The notes under the pieces: model-generated
Told to the model about the DNA's origin: nothing
Seen by the model: only the letters and a program-made list of their open reading frames with translations
The model's database searches: none
Made by a program: the position numbers and the translations under genes
In this document: one piece after another, positions 17,348 through 27,416 of the stretch
Layout: each line of letters begins with the position of its first letter
How positions within the stretch are numbered: the first letter of the stretch is position 1
NCBI RefSeq assembly: GCF_022549675.1
Contig: NZ_JAKZGR010000013.1
Span: forward strand, 1-64,000
Source of the DNA: Belliella kenyensis
GTDB lineage: Bacteria; Bacteroidota; Bacteroidia; Cytophagales; Cyclobacteriaceae
DNA: 64,000 nt
Reading direction: 5' to 3'

Positions 17348-18799
17348 ATGAAATTCAATTTTTCACTTCTTTACTTTATAAGCTTTTGGATCACTGTAAT
17401 TTATAACAGCTCTATAGCACAAAGTATTCAAGTGGAAGAACAAATTCAAATCAGTACAGAAGCACCTGAAAAAGTTGTGATAAACAACATCTATGTAGTT
17501 GGAAATCAAAAGACTAGAAAAAACATCATTCTTAGAGAATTGAATCTTTCCAAAGATATACAGTATGGCTGGGATGAATTGATAGAAATAATACAAGCAG
17601 ATGAAAGAAAGATTTTTAATCTACAGTTATTCAATACTGTAGAAATCACCCCACTCATCACAGGAGAAGAACAAATCGACCTTCTCGTCAAGGTAGATGA
17701 AAGGAGGTACTTCATACCTTCTGTAATCTTCGAACTTGCCGATAGAAATTTTGCAGAATGGTGGACTAATCAAAATCGAAGCTTCAGACGAGTGAATTAC
17801 GGTGGTAGATTTTACCATAATAACGTTGGTGGTAGAAATGAAAAATTGAGAGTTGTTACTCAATTTGGATTTACACAGGCATTTGATCTACTTTATAGAT
17901 TCCCCTATATAGATCGTAATCAAAAGCACGGACTTTCGTTCCAAGTTAGGTTTCAGACAAATAAAAATATCGCTGTCAGATCTGAAAATAACAGACAGGT
18001 TTTTTTCGCAAATGATGATGAAAATGTATTAAGAAGAAATATTCAATCAGCGATAAGCTATAGCTATAGAGGGAGTTTTTATAATTTCCACTTTGTCACT
18101 TTAGGCTACAATAACATTCGAGCACATGAAGATGTATTCATCGAAAACCCAAACTACTTTCTTCATGGGGATAATGTTTTAAGGAATTTTTCAGCTTCTT
18201 ATAATTATCGTCATGATCGCCGGAATTACAACTCATACCCTACTAGAGGAGCACTTTTAGATTTGGAATTAACGAGGTATGGCTTATTTGGCTTTGATGA
18301 TTTTCAAGATTGGGAATTCTCTGGAACTGCAAATAGATACATGGAGTTTAGCAACAGCTTACATATGGCTACTGGTCTCTCTGTCAACACCTTTTTTGGA
18401 CAAAGGCAACCCTTTACTTCCGTCAGGGGAATTGGATACAGACCTTATTTTATTCGAGGATATGAGTTCAATGTAATCGATGGACAGCAGACTATTGTAC
18501 ACAAAAATAGTCTAAGATTCAAGTTGCTAGACCTCAATTATGACATATCCAATTTAGTCCCAATAGATGGATTTACGACTTTCCCGCTGAGATTGTATTT
18601 AAGTGGCAATTTTGACCATGGGTATGTCAATGACAGAAATAATATCCCTGAAAACAGAAGATTGACCAATACCTATCTTTTTGGATATGGGCCTGGATTG
18701 GACTTAGTTATTTTCTACGATATTGTCTTTAGACTTGAATATTCTATGAATAATTCTAAAGAAGGAGGTTTCTTTTTTAATTTCAATGCACCATTCTAA
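17348..18799 (+). CDS. BamA/TamA-like outer membrane protein with one POTRA domain
   Basis: This is a 483-residue Omp85-superfamily protein. It has a signal peptide ending at SSIAQ and a single POTRA-like domain at about residues 43-120 (VINNIYVVGNQKTRKNIILREL). A long beta-barrel follows, containing the family-typical YPTRGALLDLEL and FIRGYEF, the latter matching the conserved VRGY/F of loop 6. The C-terminal residue is Phe, as required for barrel assembly. Full BamA has five POTRA domains, so this is a shorter paralogue, perhaps for a special cargo. It is monocistronic and followed within 25 bp by a MITE-like element. Confidence 0.85.
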   Translation: MKFNFSLLYFISFWITVIYNSSIAQSIQVEEQIQISTEAPEKVVINNIYVVGNQKTRKNIILRELNLSKDIQYGWDELIEIIQADERKIFNLQLFNTVEITPLITGEEQIDLLVKVDERRYFIPSVIFELADRNFAEWWTNQNRSFRRVNYGGRFYHNNVGGRNEKLRVVTQFGFTQAFDLLYRFPYIDRNQKHGLSFQVRFQTNKNIAVRSENNRQVFFANDDENVLRRNIQSAISYSYRGSFYNFHFVTLGYNNIRAHEDVFIENPNYFLHGDNVLRNFSASYNYRHDRRNYNSYPTRGALLDLELTRYGLFGFDDFQDWEFSGTANRYMEFSNSLHMATGLSVNTFFGQRQPFTSVRGIGYRPYFIRGYEFNVIDGQQTIVHKNSLRFKLLDLNYDISNLVPIDGFTTFPLRLYLSGNFDHGYVNDRNNIPENRRLTNTYLFGYGPGLDLVIFYDIVFRLEYSMNNSKEGGFFFNFNAPF

Positions 18800-18822
18800 C
18801 AGAAGGCTTACATAAAAGATTA

Positions 18823-18973
18823 TATGGATATACGGAACTTTGTCAATAACATTACAAAATCCCGATTTGTCTAACTTCCGATATAAATTGATATTGGATA
18901 CTTATGGATATTGACCATTAACAACCCGCTAAGCCAATGAATTGAAGTTACTGGTAAAAAAGCGTATAATCAG
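18823..18973 (+). mobile_element. MITE-like element, copy 2, with 9-bp target duplication
   Basis: This is a 151-bp element starting TATGGATATACGG and ending GCGTATAATCAG. Identical 9-bp direct repeats AAAAGATTA flank it at 18814-18822 and 18974-18982. The ends form an imperfect inverted repeat of about 25 bp: GAT-ATACG-N4-TTTG(C/T)CAATAAC pairs with the complement of the right end, GATTATACG-N4-TTT(G/A)CCAGTAAC. There is no coding capacity. It is about 90% identical by eye to the copies at 699-832 and 58019-58169. Confidence 0.88.
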
Positions 18974-19061
18974 AAAAGATTAAATCGACTATAATCGATT
19001 AAAATACGATTCATGGAATAATGTAGAATAAATTTAATATTATTCAATTAGCATTTTTTTC

Positions 19062-19883
19062 ATGAAGGTATTTGTAGTTTTCTTGATCAATATATGTCTA
19101 CCTATTTTGTCTCAGGCACAGGGGGGACTTGATATCAAAGCCAAAGGTGCTAGAAGTATGGGGATGGCTAACGCAAGCTCTACCCTATCTGACACTTGGT
19201 CTCCATTGAACAATATTGCCTCCATTGCCTATTTACAATCATCAAGTATCGCTGTAGGATACGATCATAGGTTTCAAATGGATGAGCTCACAACTTTGTC
19301 CGCATCAGCAGTTTTTTATACTCAAAAATTCAATTTTGGCATCAGTACCTCTTCATACGGAGATGATTATTTCAATCAGCAGCATATTGGAATAGGAATA
19401 GCCAATAGATTGGGGATAGCAAGTTTAGGATTGAAAGTAAACCTTCTTCAGACCAACATTGAAGGGTTTGGGAGAGCAATTTCACCTGTTTTCGAATTTG
19501 GAGGGTTAGCTGAACTTACACCAATGCTTTGGTTTGCCGGTCATATTTACAATATTACTTATTCCAAATTCAGTAAAGCTTCTGCAGACCATCTTCCTAC
19601 TGTGGTGAAGTCAAGTCTTTCATACCGCCCTTCGGATAAACTAATGCTAAACATCGAAGCAGAAAAGGATATTTTGCTACCCGCTGATCTTAAACTTGGG
19701 CTAGAATATAATTTATTGGATAAAGTTTGGATGAGATCAGGATTTCATATTATTCCTGGCAACCTGTTCTTTGGTTTGGGATTCAAACCTAAACGCTTTG
19801 TAATCGATTATGCTCTTGGTCAACAAAAATATCTGGGTCCAACTCATCATTTTTCAGTTGGCTATAATTTTTCAGATCCATGA
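19062..19883 (+). CDS. PorV/PorQ-like outer membrane barrel protein
   Basis: This is a 273-residue secreted protein with a signal peptide cleaved around LSQAQG. The mature start, GGLDIKAKGARSMGMANASSTLSDTWSPLNNIA, is the pattern of PorV/UPF0164-type outer membrane proteins. The rest alternates polar and hydrophobic residues as in a beta-barrel. Known members take part in type IX secretion, but this one is not assigned to that system by sequence alone. Its stop overlaps the ATG of the next gene (ATGA), so it is translationally coupled to the helix-hairpin-helix protein. Confidence 0.7.
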   Translation: MKVFVVFLINICLPILSQAQGGLDIKAKGARSMGMANASSTLSDTWSPLNNIASIAYLQSSSIAVGYDHRFQMDELTTLSASAVFYTQKFNFGISTSSYGDDYFNQQHIGIGIANRLGIASLGLKVNLLQTNIEGFGRAISPVFEFGGLAELTPMLWFAGHIYNITYSKFSKASADHLPTVVKSSLSYRPSDKLMLNIEAEKDILLPADLKLGLEYNLLDKVWMRSGFHIIPGNLFFGLGFKPKRFVIDYALGQQKYLGPTHHFSVGYNFSDP

Positions 19884-21979
19884 AAAGCTGTTTATCAATC
19901 TTGCTGCTAATCTTGTGTACAGCATATAGCTCCGCTCAAACTTACAGAAAGGGAGAAATCAACATAGAAACATTCATCGAAGACCTATTTGGAGTACAGC
20001 AAGGTGAGGATGAATATGAAGAAATATATGAAGGACTTTTGCAACTTTTCCTCAATCCAATCCATCTCAATAAAACAAATCCAGAAGAACTTAAATCCAT
20101 CTTCATCCTCAATCCTTACCAAATCAATTCATTTTTTAAGTATAGAGATAATTTTGGAAACTTAATTTCATTATACGAATTACAAGCAATTCCTGGTTTT
20201 GATTTGGAGACTATCTATAGAATACTACCTTTCGTCACCCTATCCGATTATCAACGGTCTTCGGGTGTTTCTTTATGGAAAAGAATAGCTTCGGAAAGAG
20301 ATGGATATTTTATATTGAGGCATCAGCGTGTCTGGGAGATGAGAAGGGGATTTACACCAGCAGATACTTCAAGCACTGGTAGAATTTCAAGTCGATATCT
20401 AGGAGACCCTCATAATATATATGGCCGATTTAGGATTCAGCACAGTAAAGACTTTAGTCTTGGGTTCACAGTAGACAAAGACGCTGGGGAGCAATTTATA
20501 TGGGATCCCCAAACGAAAAGATATGGCTTTAATTTTTTGTCCTATCACTTTACTCTTTACAATCAAGGAAGATGGAAAGTGTTGACAATTGGTGACTTTC
20601 AAGCACAATTTGGACAGGGTTTGGTTTACGGTGCGGGGTTTTCTGTAGGAAAAGGTGCAGAAACCATCACTACCGTCAGACGTAGCAGCACTGGTCTCAA
20701 ACCCTATACAGGAGCTATGGAGTTTGGTTTTTTTAGAGGTATTGGAACTTCATTTCAAGCTGGACAGCTTACCACTACTATCATTGCTTCACATGCACCA
20801 AGAGATGGAAGAGTTGAAGCTATTATTGACACATTAGATCGTCAAGAATTAATTATCAGTTCATTACAGCTATCTGGCCTTCACCGTACACCTACAGAAA
20901 TCGCTTACAAAGATCAAGTTCGAGAAAGTAATTTTGGTACAAATTTCCAGTATGATCACCCAAACAAGCGCTTGCAAATAGGTTTAAACACACTATACAC
21001 CAGATTTAGCCAATCATTCGTAAGGAATCCACAAGTATATAATCAATTCGAATTTTCGGGTCAAACGAATTTTATTGGAAGCGCATATTATTCTTACAAT
21101 TTCAGAAATTACTTTTTCTTTGGAGAACAGGCCTTGTCAAAGAGCAGAGGGATGGGTTATGTTATAGGAATGATGAGCAGTTTGAGCAAAAACATAGACC
21201 TGTCCATATTAAGGAGGAAATTTGATCGTAATTTTCACACATTTTATGGGAATGCATTTTCCGAAAACACTCGCCCTATCAATGAAGAAGGCATATACAT
21301 TGGTATAAACTTCAGGCCTTCGATCAAATACAATTGGTCTATATATTATGATCAATTTAAGTTTCCTTGGCTAAAGTTCAGAACCTATGCACCATCAGAA
21401 GGACACGAATGGATGAGTAGATTTACCTATAAGCCTAGCAAGGCTGTTTTACTATTTGCTCAATTCCGAGAAGAATCTAAAGCTAGAAACATCAGTGAAA
21501 TGCTTGGACCACAAACTACTTACCAACTTTCGCAGGGCAAAAAGTGGAACTATACCGTCAATCTCGACTATAAAATCAACGATAAATTTAGCTTCAAGTC
21601 ACGAATCAATGGTAGCAGATTTGATTTTTCTAATAACATAACAAAAGGATATGCCATTAGCCAAGATCTTAATGTTGATTACCAAAAGTGGAGAATTTCC
21701 TCACGGTTTGTTCTTTTTGATACCGACAACTTTGATAATCGACAATACATCTATGAGAGAAATGTACTTTGGGCTTTTTCCATACCGGCACTTCACGGAC
21801 AAGGTTACAGATACTACCTCTTAGGTCAATACAAACTCAATCAAAAGCTCACTTTTTGGGCTAGATTTGCTAGAACAACATATACAGATAGAGAACAAAT
21901 TGGATCTGGACTGCAAACGATTCAAGGTTCGGTTCAAACAGAGACCATTTTTCAACTTAGATATCAATTTAACAGATAA
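19880..21979 (+). CDS. Helix-hairpin-helix envelope protein with barrel-like C-terminus
   Basis: This is a 699-residue exported protein with signal peptide to AYSSAQ. Residues about 45-115 contain ComEA-like helix-hairpin-helix pieces (HLNKTNPEELKSIFILNPYQINSFF and SLYELQAIPGFD). The remainder, about 550 residues, has beta-barrel character with many aromatic girdle-like strands. Such proteins are common in Bacteroidota and their role is not known; the HhH part may be a structural motif rather than a DNA binder. It overlaps the PorV-like gene by 4 bp. The pair probably forms an envelope complex (inference). Confidence 0.75.
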   Translation: MKSCLSILLLILCTAYSSAQTYRKGEINIETFIEDLFGVQQGEDEYEEIYEGLLQLFLNPIHLNKTNPEELKSIFILNPYQINSFFKYRDNFGNLISLYELQAIPGFDLETIYRILPFVTLSDYQRSSGVSLWKRIASERDGYFILRHQRVWEMRRGFTPADTSSTGRISSRYLGDPHNIYGRFRIQHSKDFSLGFTVDKDAGEQFIWDPQTKRYGFNFLSYHFTLYNQGRWKVLTIGDFQAQFGQGLVYGAGFSVGKGAETITTVRRSSTGLKPYTGAMEFGFFRGIGTSFQAGQLTTTIIASHAPRDGRVEAIIDTLDRQELIISSLQLSGLHRTPTEIAYKDQVRESNFGTNFQYDHPNKRLQIGLNTLYTRFSQSFVRNPQVYNQFEFSGQTNFIGSAYYSYNFRNYFFFGEQALSKSRGMGYVIGMMSSLSKNIDLSILRRKFDRNFHTFYGNAFSENTRPINEEGIYIGINFRPSIKYNWSIYYDQFKFPWLKFRTYAPSEGHEWMSRFTYKPSKAVLLFAQFREESKARNISEMLGPQTTYQLSQGKKWNYTVNLDYKINDKFSFKSRINGSRFDFSNNITKGYAISQDLNVDYQKWRISSRFVLFDTDNFDNRQYIYERNVLWAFSIPALHGQGYRYYLLGQYKLNQKLTFWARFARTTYTDREQIGSGLQTIQGSVQTETIFQLRYQFNR

Positions 21980-22047
21980 ATTCCACCATCGGTAAAGCCG
22001 AATAACAAGCATTTTGTAATTTAATACTCTCAAAAATCCATCATTAC

Positions 22048-24489
22048 ATGAGAAAATTTTATACCATAGCTTTATTCATGCTCGTCTCGATGGGCAATGT
22101 GATTTCCCAAAACATAGATTTCAGCAAACTTCAAAAAAAAGAAGGTTTTGTGGATTTTTATCTAGATGAGGAAAAAGGGAAAATCTATCTTGAGATTTCC
22201 AAATTGGAAAGCGAATTCCTTTATGTCAACTCTCTAGCAGCAGGTGTCGGGTCAAATGATATTGGTCTAGATCGCGGTCAGCTTGGAAAAATCAGGGTTG
22301 TAGAGTTTAGAAAAGCCGGGAATAGGATTTTTTTAGTGCACAAAAACTATGACTTCAGAGCATACAGTGACAATCCCTATGAAATAAAATCTGTAAAGGA
22401 TGCTTTTGCTGAATCTATCCTTTGGGGATTTGAGATCAACAAAGCAGAAGATGGTAAATACCTAGTAGATGCAACAAATTTTTACTTACAAGATGCTCAT
22501 CAGGTAGCTGAAAAATTAGGCTCTTCACGTCAAGGAGCTTATAAAGTAGATAACTCTCGTAGTGCAATCTATGAGTCTATGACAAAAAATTTCCCTCAAA
22601 ACACGGAAGTGGAAGCAACCATTACAGTCACAGGAACCCCTTCTGGAAGCTACATTCGCTCAGTAACACCAAGTCCCGAAGCTGTGAGCGTAAGACAACG
22701 GCACTCGTTTATTCAGCTACCAGATGATAAGTATGAGCCGAGGGAATTTGATACTCGTGCTGGTTATTTCCATATCAGTTACCTCGATTTCACCAGTCCT
22801 ATAGGTGAGCCCATGGAGAAGAAATACATAGCAAGGCACAGGTTGGAGAAAAAAGATCCTAGTGCAGCAATGTCAGAACCAGTAAAACCAATCATCTATT
22901 ACCTTGACAGAGGTACTCCAGAGCCAATAAGGTCAGCCCTACTTGAAGAGGGCAATTGGTGGAATCAAGCTTTTGAAGCTGCTGGGTTCAAAAATGCTTT
23001 CAGGGTAGAGCTTATGCCAGAAGGTGCAGACCCCATGGACGTCAGGTACAATGTGATACAATGGGTACACAGGTCTACAAGAGGTTGGTCCTATGGAGCC
23101 ACAATAAGAGATCCAAGAACAGGCGAAATTCTAAAAGGTCATGTAAGTTTAGGCTCACTTAGGGTAAGGCAAGATTACTTGATTGCGCAAGGATTGCTTC
23201 AGCCTTTCGAGGATGGCAAGCCCAAAAGCACAGCTATGCTAGAAATGGCCTTGGCGAGATTGAGACAGCTTTCTGCACATGAAATAGGTCATACTCTCGG
23301 TCTAGCACATGCCTATGCATCCTCTCCTACTTCGCGTGGCTCTGTCATGGACTATCCTTATCCATATATCACCATGGACAAAGATGGAAACCTTGACTTA
23401 TCCAAAGCATACGATGATAAAATAGGAGACTGGGACAAATGGGCCATACGGTATGGCTATGATATCATTCCGAAGGGAATTGATGAAAATTTATATTTAA
23501 ACAAACTTTTAGAAGATACTTATTCAGCAGGACATACTTTTATTTCAGATTCAGATTCCAGAAATTCTAGCGGTAGCCACCCACAAGCACATCTTTGGGA
23601 TAATGGTGACTCAGCCACCGAAGAATTAAAAAGAATGATGAAAATCAGGAAGCAAAAGCTAAACACATTTGGACTAAATTCAATCCCGAACAATACACCA
23701 GAAGCACTTATGGAAGAGGTATTGGTTCCATTGTATATGATGCATCGCTATCAAATCGAAGCCACTGCTAAGCTTATCGGAGGCGTTGACTATACCTACA
23801 AGGTGAAAGGTGATAACCAAAGAAAACAAAACAGACTCGATGCAAGATCACAAAAAGAAGCTCTAGAAACTTTGCTCAATACCATCCATCCTGAAAACTT
23901 AGCTTTGCCAAATCATATCGTTGAACTTATTCCACCTAGACCCATGGGTTATGGAAGAAATCGAGAAACTTTCCCCTCTAGGACAGGACCGAACTTTGAT
24001 CCAATTGCTCCAGCTGAAAATATTGTGGATATGACATTTAGCTTTTTGTTTGATCCCGCACGAGCCAATAGAATTGCTCAGCAGCAAGCATTTGATAACA
24101 AACTCCCCTCTTTGTCAGAAATTTTAAATCCGATCAAGTCTAAGGTATTCTCATCTTTTTCAGCAAACGAATACCAAAATCAAATTCAAATTATGACTCA
24201 AAACAAATTGATAGATCACTTGATCAATTTATCCAAAGACACTAGAGCAAGTTCTATTGTGAAAGCAGAATCACGAGCCATGCTAAAAGAAATAACTTCA
24301 AAAGAATTAATCCTTGATAAAAAGATCAAAAATAGAAACTCGGTAGTAGAGAGTCATCTTAACTATCTTGCTGACAAAATATCAGCATTTTTAAGATTAC
24401 CAGAAGAGCTCAGTACACCAGTTCAAATGACCGTACCTGATGGAGCTCCGATTGGTACAGATGACATGAGTTGTGATTTTGAGTTTTGA
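22048..24489 (+). CDS. Secreted zinc-dependent metalloprotease (DUF5117/M10-like)
   Basis: This is an 813-residue exported protein with a signal peptide to GNVISQ. The extended zinc site HEIGHTLGLAH begins near residue 411 and is followed by a downstream Met-turn-like SVMDYP, which identifies a metzincin-type catalytic domain. N-terminal (DUF5118/DUF5117-like) regions carry ESEFLYVNSLAAGVGSNDIGLDRGQ. The likely action is proteolysis in the periplasm or at the surface; substrate unknown. It is monocistronic: 68 bp follow the preceding gene and 244 bp precede the TonB receptor. Confidence 0.9.
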   Translation: MRKFYTIALFMLVSMGNVISQNIDFSKLQKKEGFVDFYLDEEKGKIYLEISKLESEFLYVNSLAAGVGSNDIGLDRGQLGKIRVVEFRKAGNRIFLVHKNYDFRAYSDNPYEIKSVKDAFAESILWGFEINKAEDGKYLVDATNFYLQDAHQVAEKLGSSRQGAYKVDNSRSAIYESMTKNFPQNTEVEATITVTGTPSGSYIRSVTPSPEAVSVRQRHSFIQLPDDKYEPREFDTRAGYFHISYLDFTSPIGEPMEKKYIARHRLEKKDPSAAMSEPVKPIIYYLDRGTPEPIRSALLEEGNWWNQAFEAAGFKNAFRVELMPEGADPMDVRYNVIQWVHRSTRGWSYGATIRDPRTGEILKGHVSLGSLRVRQDYLIAQGLLQPFEDGKPKSTAMLEMALARLRQLSAHEIGHTLGLAHAYASSPTSRGSVMDYPYPYITMDKDGNLDLSKAYDDKIGDWDKWAIRYGYDIIPKGIDENLYLNKLLEDTYSAGHTFISDSDSRNSSGSHPQAHLWDNGDSATEELKRMMKIRKQKLNTFGLNSIPNNTPEALMEEVLVPLYMMHRYQIEATAKLIGGVDYTYKVKGDNQRKQNRLDARSQKEALETLLNTIHPENLALPNHIVELIPPRPMGYGRNRETFPSRTGPNFDPIAPAENIVDMTFSFLFDPARANRIAQQQAFDNKLPSLSEILNPIKSKVFSSFSANEYQNQIQIMTQNKLIDHLINLSKDTRASSIVKAESRAMLKEITSKELILDKKIKNRNSVVESHLNYLADKISAFLRLPEELSTPVQMTVPDGAPIGTDDMSCDFEF

Positions 24490-24733
24490 ATTCCTAATTT
24501 TCTCGATTAAATCAACTGGCAATTTACAAATGATAACTCATTCTATATTAACAAATTACTTATTGACATTAGATACTTCTTGATGTTGATCTTAAGTAGA
24601 AAATAATTTAATGTTATTGTAAAATAGCAATTATCCAAGAAAAGCAAAATTTCAAAAGGCTCAAATAAATTTTCTTGATCTAATTTTCTTCAGAATCTTC
24701 ATCTATGTTTGTTGAAATACCTTAAGAAAATAA

Positions 24734-27142
24734 ATGAAACACTATTTTACTACTTTCGCATTGACTTTTATGCTCGCAACAACATATCTAAGTGCGCAGC
24801 AGGTAACGATATCTGGAACAGTCAAAGAGGCTAAAAACAAAACTACACTCCCCTATGTGAACGTATTGGTGAATGCCCTACCCGACAGCACATTTGTTTC
24901 AGGTACGGTTACTGATGAAAAAGGTCTATTCAAACTTGCCCCGATAAAACCTGGCAGATATTTAATTTCATTTTCTTATATGGGATACAAGCCTGAATCA
25001 GAATCAATTGAGGTGGGTAGATTGAATAATTTTTTAGATCTAGGATCGATTCTATTAATAGAAAATTCTGAAGAGCTAGGTGAAGTGATCGTAGCAGCAA
25101 ATAGAGAGGAAATAGCAACTGCATTAGATAAAAAGACTTTTACCCTAGATGAAAATATCAGTCAGCTAGGTGGCTCTGTACTTCAAGCCTTACAAAATTT
25201 ACCTGGAATCACCATAGATCAGAGTGGAACGGTATTCTTGAGAGGTAGTGATAAAGTGGCGATACTTCTTGATGGCAAGCAAACCGCAATCACAGGTATA
25301 GGTGCCCAATCTGGACTAGAAAATTTCCCAGCATCCTCTATAGAAAAAATAGAAATCATCAACAACCCATCTTCTAAATATGATGCAACTGGAAATGCGG
25401 GAATCATCAATATCATTTTCAAAAAAGAAAAAGAAGCTGGCTGGAATGGCAAAGCAGGAATGATCGCTGGTGTCGGTAATGTATTGGAGAAGAGAGAAAG
25501 CTTTCCTGGGCTTAGAGATCAATATAGATTTACCCCAAAATTGAACCCATCCCTTTCTTTGAATTATAAAAAAGAAAAAATCAACTTCTTCTTCCAAGGT
25601 GACGTGCTATGGCACAAGCAAATGATGAAAAATGAATTTACGGATAGGGTTTTTGAAGATGGGACAGCCATCAGTCAGCAATATATTGAAAACAGAACAC
25701 AACCTATTTACAACTTAAGGACAGGCCTTGATTGGAATCCAAATGAGAATAATTCATTTACATTTTCTGGATTATTTAATTATCGGGCATATACTGACTT
25801 AGGTGATATCCGCTATCAAAATGCAATCACTGAACAGCAGCAGAGACTTTGGCAATATTTCGAAAATGAAATAAATCAGACCATTTTTACCACAATCTCA
25901 CATACCTATAAATTTAGACAACCTGGTCACAAGCTGACCTCTTCTTTCAATTACTCCTTCAGAAGAAAAGATGAAATATTCTATTTCACAAATCAGGAAA
26001 TCAATTTCACTGGAACAGATACTACCGCATTGATTGCAGATGAAAATATATTTGACTTGACTTTAGATTACATAAAACCCCTTCGCTCAGGAAGAATGGA
26101 ATTTGGCACCAAACAAAGGGCAAGGGTTTTTCCCAATTTGATTACTTTCTCCCCCGGAGAAAACTCCATCTTGGACCCTGGTCTTGCTGGTAGTGCAACG
26201 TATCAAGAATGGCTTTCAGCAGTTTACGGCAATTACATCTACGAAAAAAACAAATGGGAACTAGAAGCAGGATTGAGGTTAGAATATGTCAAAGTTGACT
26301 ATTTGGTTGATCCAAACCATGCGGTGTTTGAGAGTGCAGGCTTTGATTATTTTGAACCTTTTCCAAGTCTTAGGGCTTCTTATATCATCAACGATTTGAG
26401 CAATATCACCATATTCTACAATCGCAGAGTAGATCGACCTGAAGAAAAAAATCTAAGAGCATTCCCTACTTATGCAGACCCTGAAATCCTCAGTATTGGA
26501 AATCCAACATTGGTGCCTCAATTCACTCAAAGTATAGAGGCCGGATACAAAGTATCAAATGATCTTGGCTACTTTTATACGGCTATCTATCACCGAGCAT
26601 CTACTAACCTCTTGACACGGATCACAACTGAAATACCAAATTCATCCAGATTGGTCACCATAGATCAAAATGCTGGTAGAGGCTGGAATACTGGATTGGA
26701 ATTAGTCTTATCTCAAAAATTGGGAGATAAATTCACATTAAATACCAATGCAAATGTCTATCAAAACAAAATAGATGCATTCACACTAAGCAATGCTTAT
26801 CCTTCCAACATCAATTTCAGTAGGTCTACAGAAAGTAATTTTACAGGAAATATTAAAATCAATGGCCTACTTAAGCTGCCAAAAAGCTTAAACATTCAAC
26901 TCACTGCTATCTATCTAGCACCAGATATTGTGCCCCAAGGAAGAATTCTTGCGCGATACCATATGGATGGAGGTGTAACCAAAAAAATCCAAGAAGGCAA
27001 AGGAGAACTATTCTTCAATGCAGCTGATATTTTCAACACACTTGTAATCAGGTATAGGTTAGAAGGAAATGATTTTACTTTAAACTCAAATGATTACTTT
27101 GAAACACAAGTATTTAGATTAGGGTACAGCTACAGGTTTTGA
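24734..27142 (+). CDS. TonB-dependent outer membrane receptor
   Basis: This is an 802-residue receptor. A signal peptide to TYLSAQ is followed by a carboxypeptidase-regulatory-like domain at about residues 22-105 (VTISGTVKEAKNKTTLPYVNVLV). A plug domain then contains LQNLPGITIDQSGTVFLRGSDKVAILLDGK and PASSIEKIEIINNPSSKYDATGNAGIINI. A long barrel ends in Phe (YSYRF). The layout resembles the FecA/CirA-like outer-membrane beta-barrel family without an adjacent SusD, so it more likely takes up a metal chelate, peptide or small ligand than polysaccharide. No regulator is adjacent. An intrinsic terminator lies 240 bp downstream after a gene remnant. Confidence 0.92.
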   Translation: MKHYFTTFALTFMLATTYLSAQQVTISGTVKEAKNKTTLPYVNVLVNALPDSTFVSGTVTDEKGLFKLAPIKPGRYLISFSYMGYKPESESIEVGRLNNFLDLGSILLIENSEELGEVIVAANREEIATALDKKTFTLDENISQLGGSVLQALQNLPGITIDQSGTVFLRGSDKVAILLDGKQTAITGIGAQSGLENFPASSIEKIEIINNPSSKYDATGNAGIINIIFKKEKEAGWNGKAGMIAGVGNVLEKRESFPGLRDQYRFTPKLNPSLSLNYKKEKINFFFQGDVLWHKQMMKNEFTDRVFEDGTAISQQYIENRTQPIYNLRTGLDWNPNENNSFTFSGLFNYRAYTDLGDIRYQNAITEQQQRLWQYFENEINQTIFTTISHTYKFRQPGHKLTSSFNYSFRRKDEIFYFTNQEINFTGTDTTALIADENIFDLTLDYIKPLRSGRMEFGTKQRARVFPNLITFSPGENSILDPGLAGSATYQEWLSAVYGNYIYEKNKWELEAGLRLEYVKVDYLVDPNHAVFESAGFDYFEPFPSLRASYIINDLSNITIFYNRRVDRPEEKNLRAFPTYADPEILSIGNPTLVPQFTQSIEAGYKVSNDLGYFYTAIYHRASTNLLTRITTEIPNSSRLVTIDQNAGRGWNTGLELVLSQKLGDKFTLNTNANVYQNKIDAFTLSNAYPSNINFSRSTESNFTGNIKINGLLKLPKSLNIQLTAIYLAPDIVPQGRILARYHMDGGVTKKIQEGKGELFFNAADIFNTLVIRYRLEGNDFTLNSNDYFETQVFRLGYSYRF

Positions 27143-27223
27143 TGGCACTAAGTACAAAAAGAAATATGCTCATACATTCAGATAGCAAAGGCACATGATA
27201 TGAAGATTAGACATCTCTTCTAA

Positions 27224-27346
27224 AAAAACATAAATGCAGATTTCTTAATTGGTGCCAAAGCAGCGATCGCATACTCCGTCATATTTGCCAATGGATTTGA
27301 CAATATTCAGAACTATTCAGGTGGCTGGGCTGACTACAGTGCCTAA
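27224..27346 (+). pseudogene. Remnant of a rhodanese-domain C-terminus
   Basis: This short open stretch has no start codon. It reads AKAAIAYSVIFANGFDNIQN then YSGGWADYSA and a stop. The order of small residues, hydrophobic helix, NGFDNI and GGW matches the last third of rhodanese domains (as in RSxIAxxxLKxxGFxNVxNxxGG). The Cys active-site loop that should precede it is absent, and an in-frame stop lies at 27221. It is therefore a decayed gene end between the TonB receptor and its terminator. Confidence 0.55.
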
Positions 27347-27381
27347 ATTTTAGATTTTAGTATTGGTTAACTGATTTGACT

Positions 27382-27416
27382 AAACCCACCTTGTTTCCAA
27401 GGTGGGTTTTTGTTTT
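27382..27416 (+). terminator. Intrinsic terminator after the TonB receptor region
   Basis: A 12-bp stem AAACCCACCTTG with its complement and a 4-nt loop is followed by a T-rich run. The T run overlaps the first of three palindromes in the next promoter region. Confidence 0.85.

Noticed and set aside
18823-18973. Dispersed 151-bp repeats as integron attC sites
   Set aside because: The GTTRRRY/RYYYAAC core boxes could not be placed, copies are far apart, and 9-bp target duplications point to transposition.
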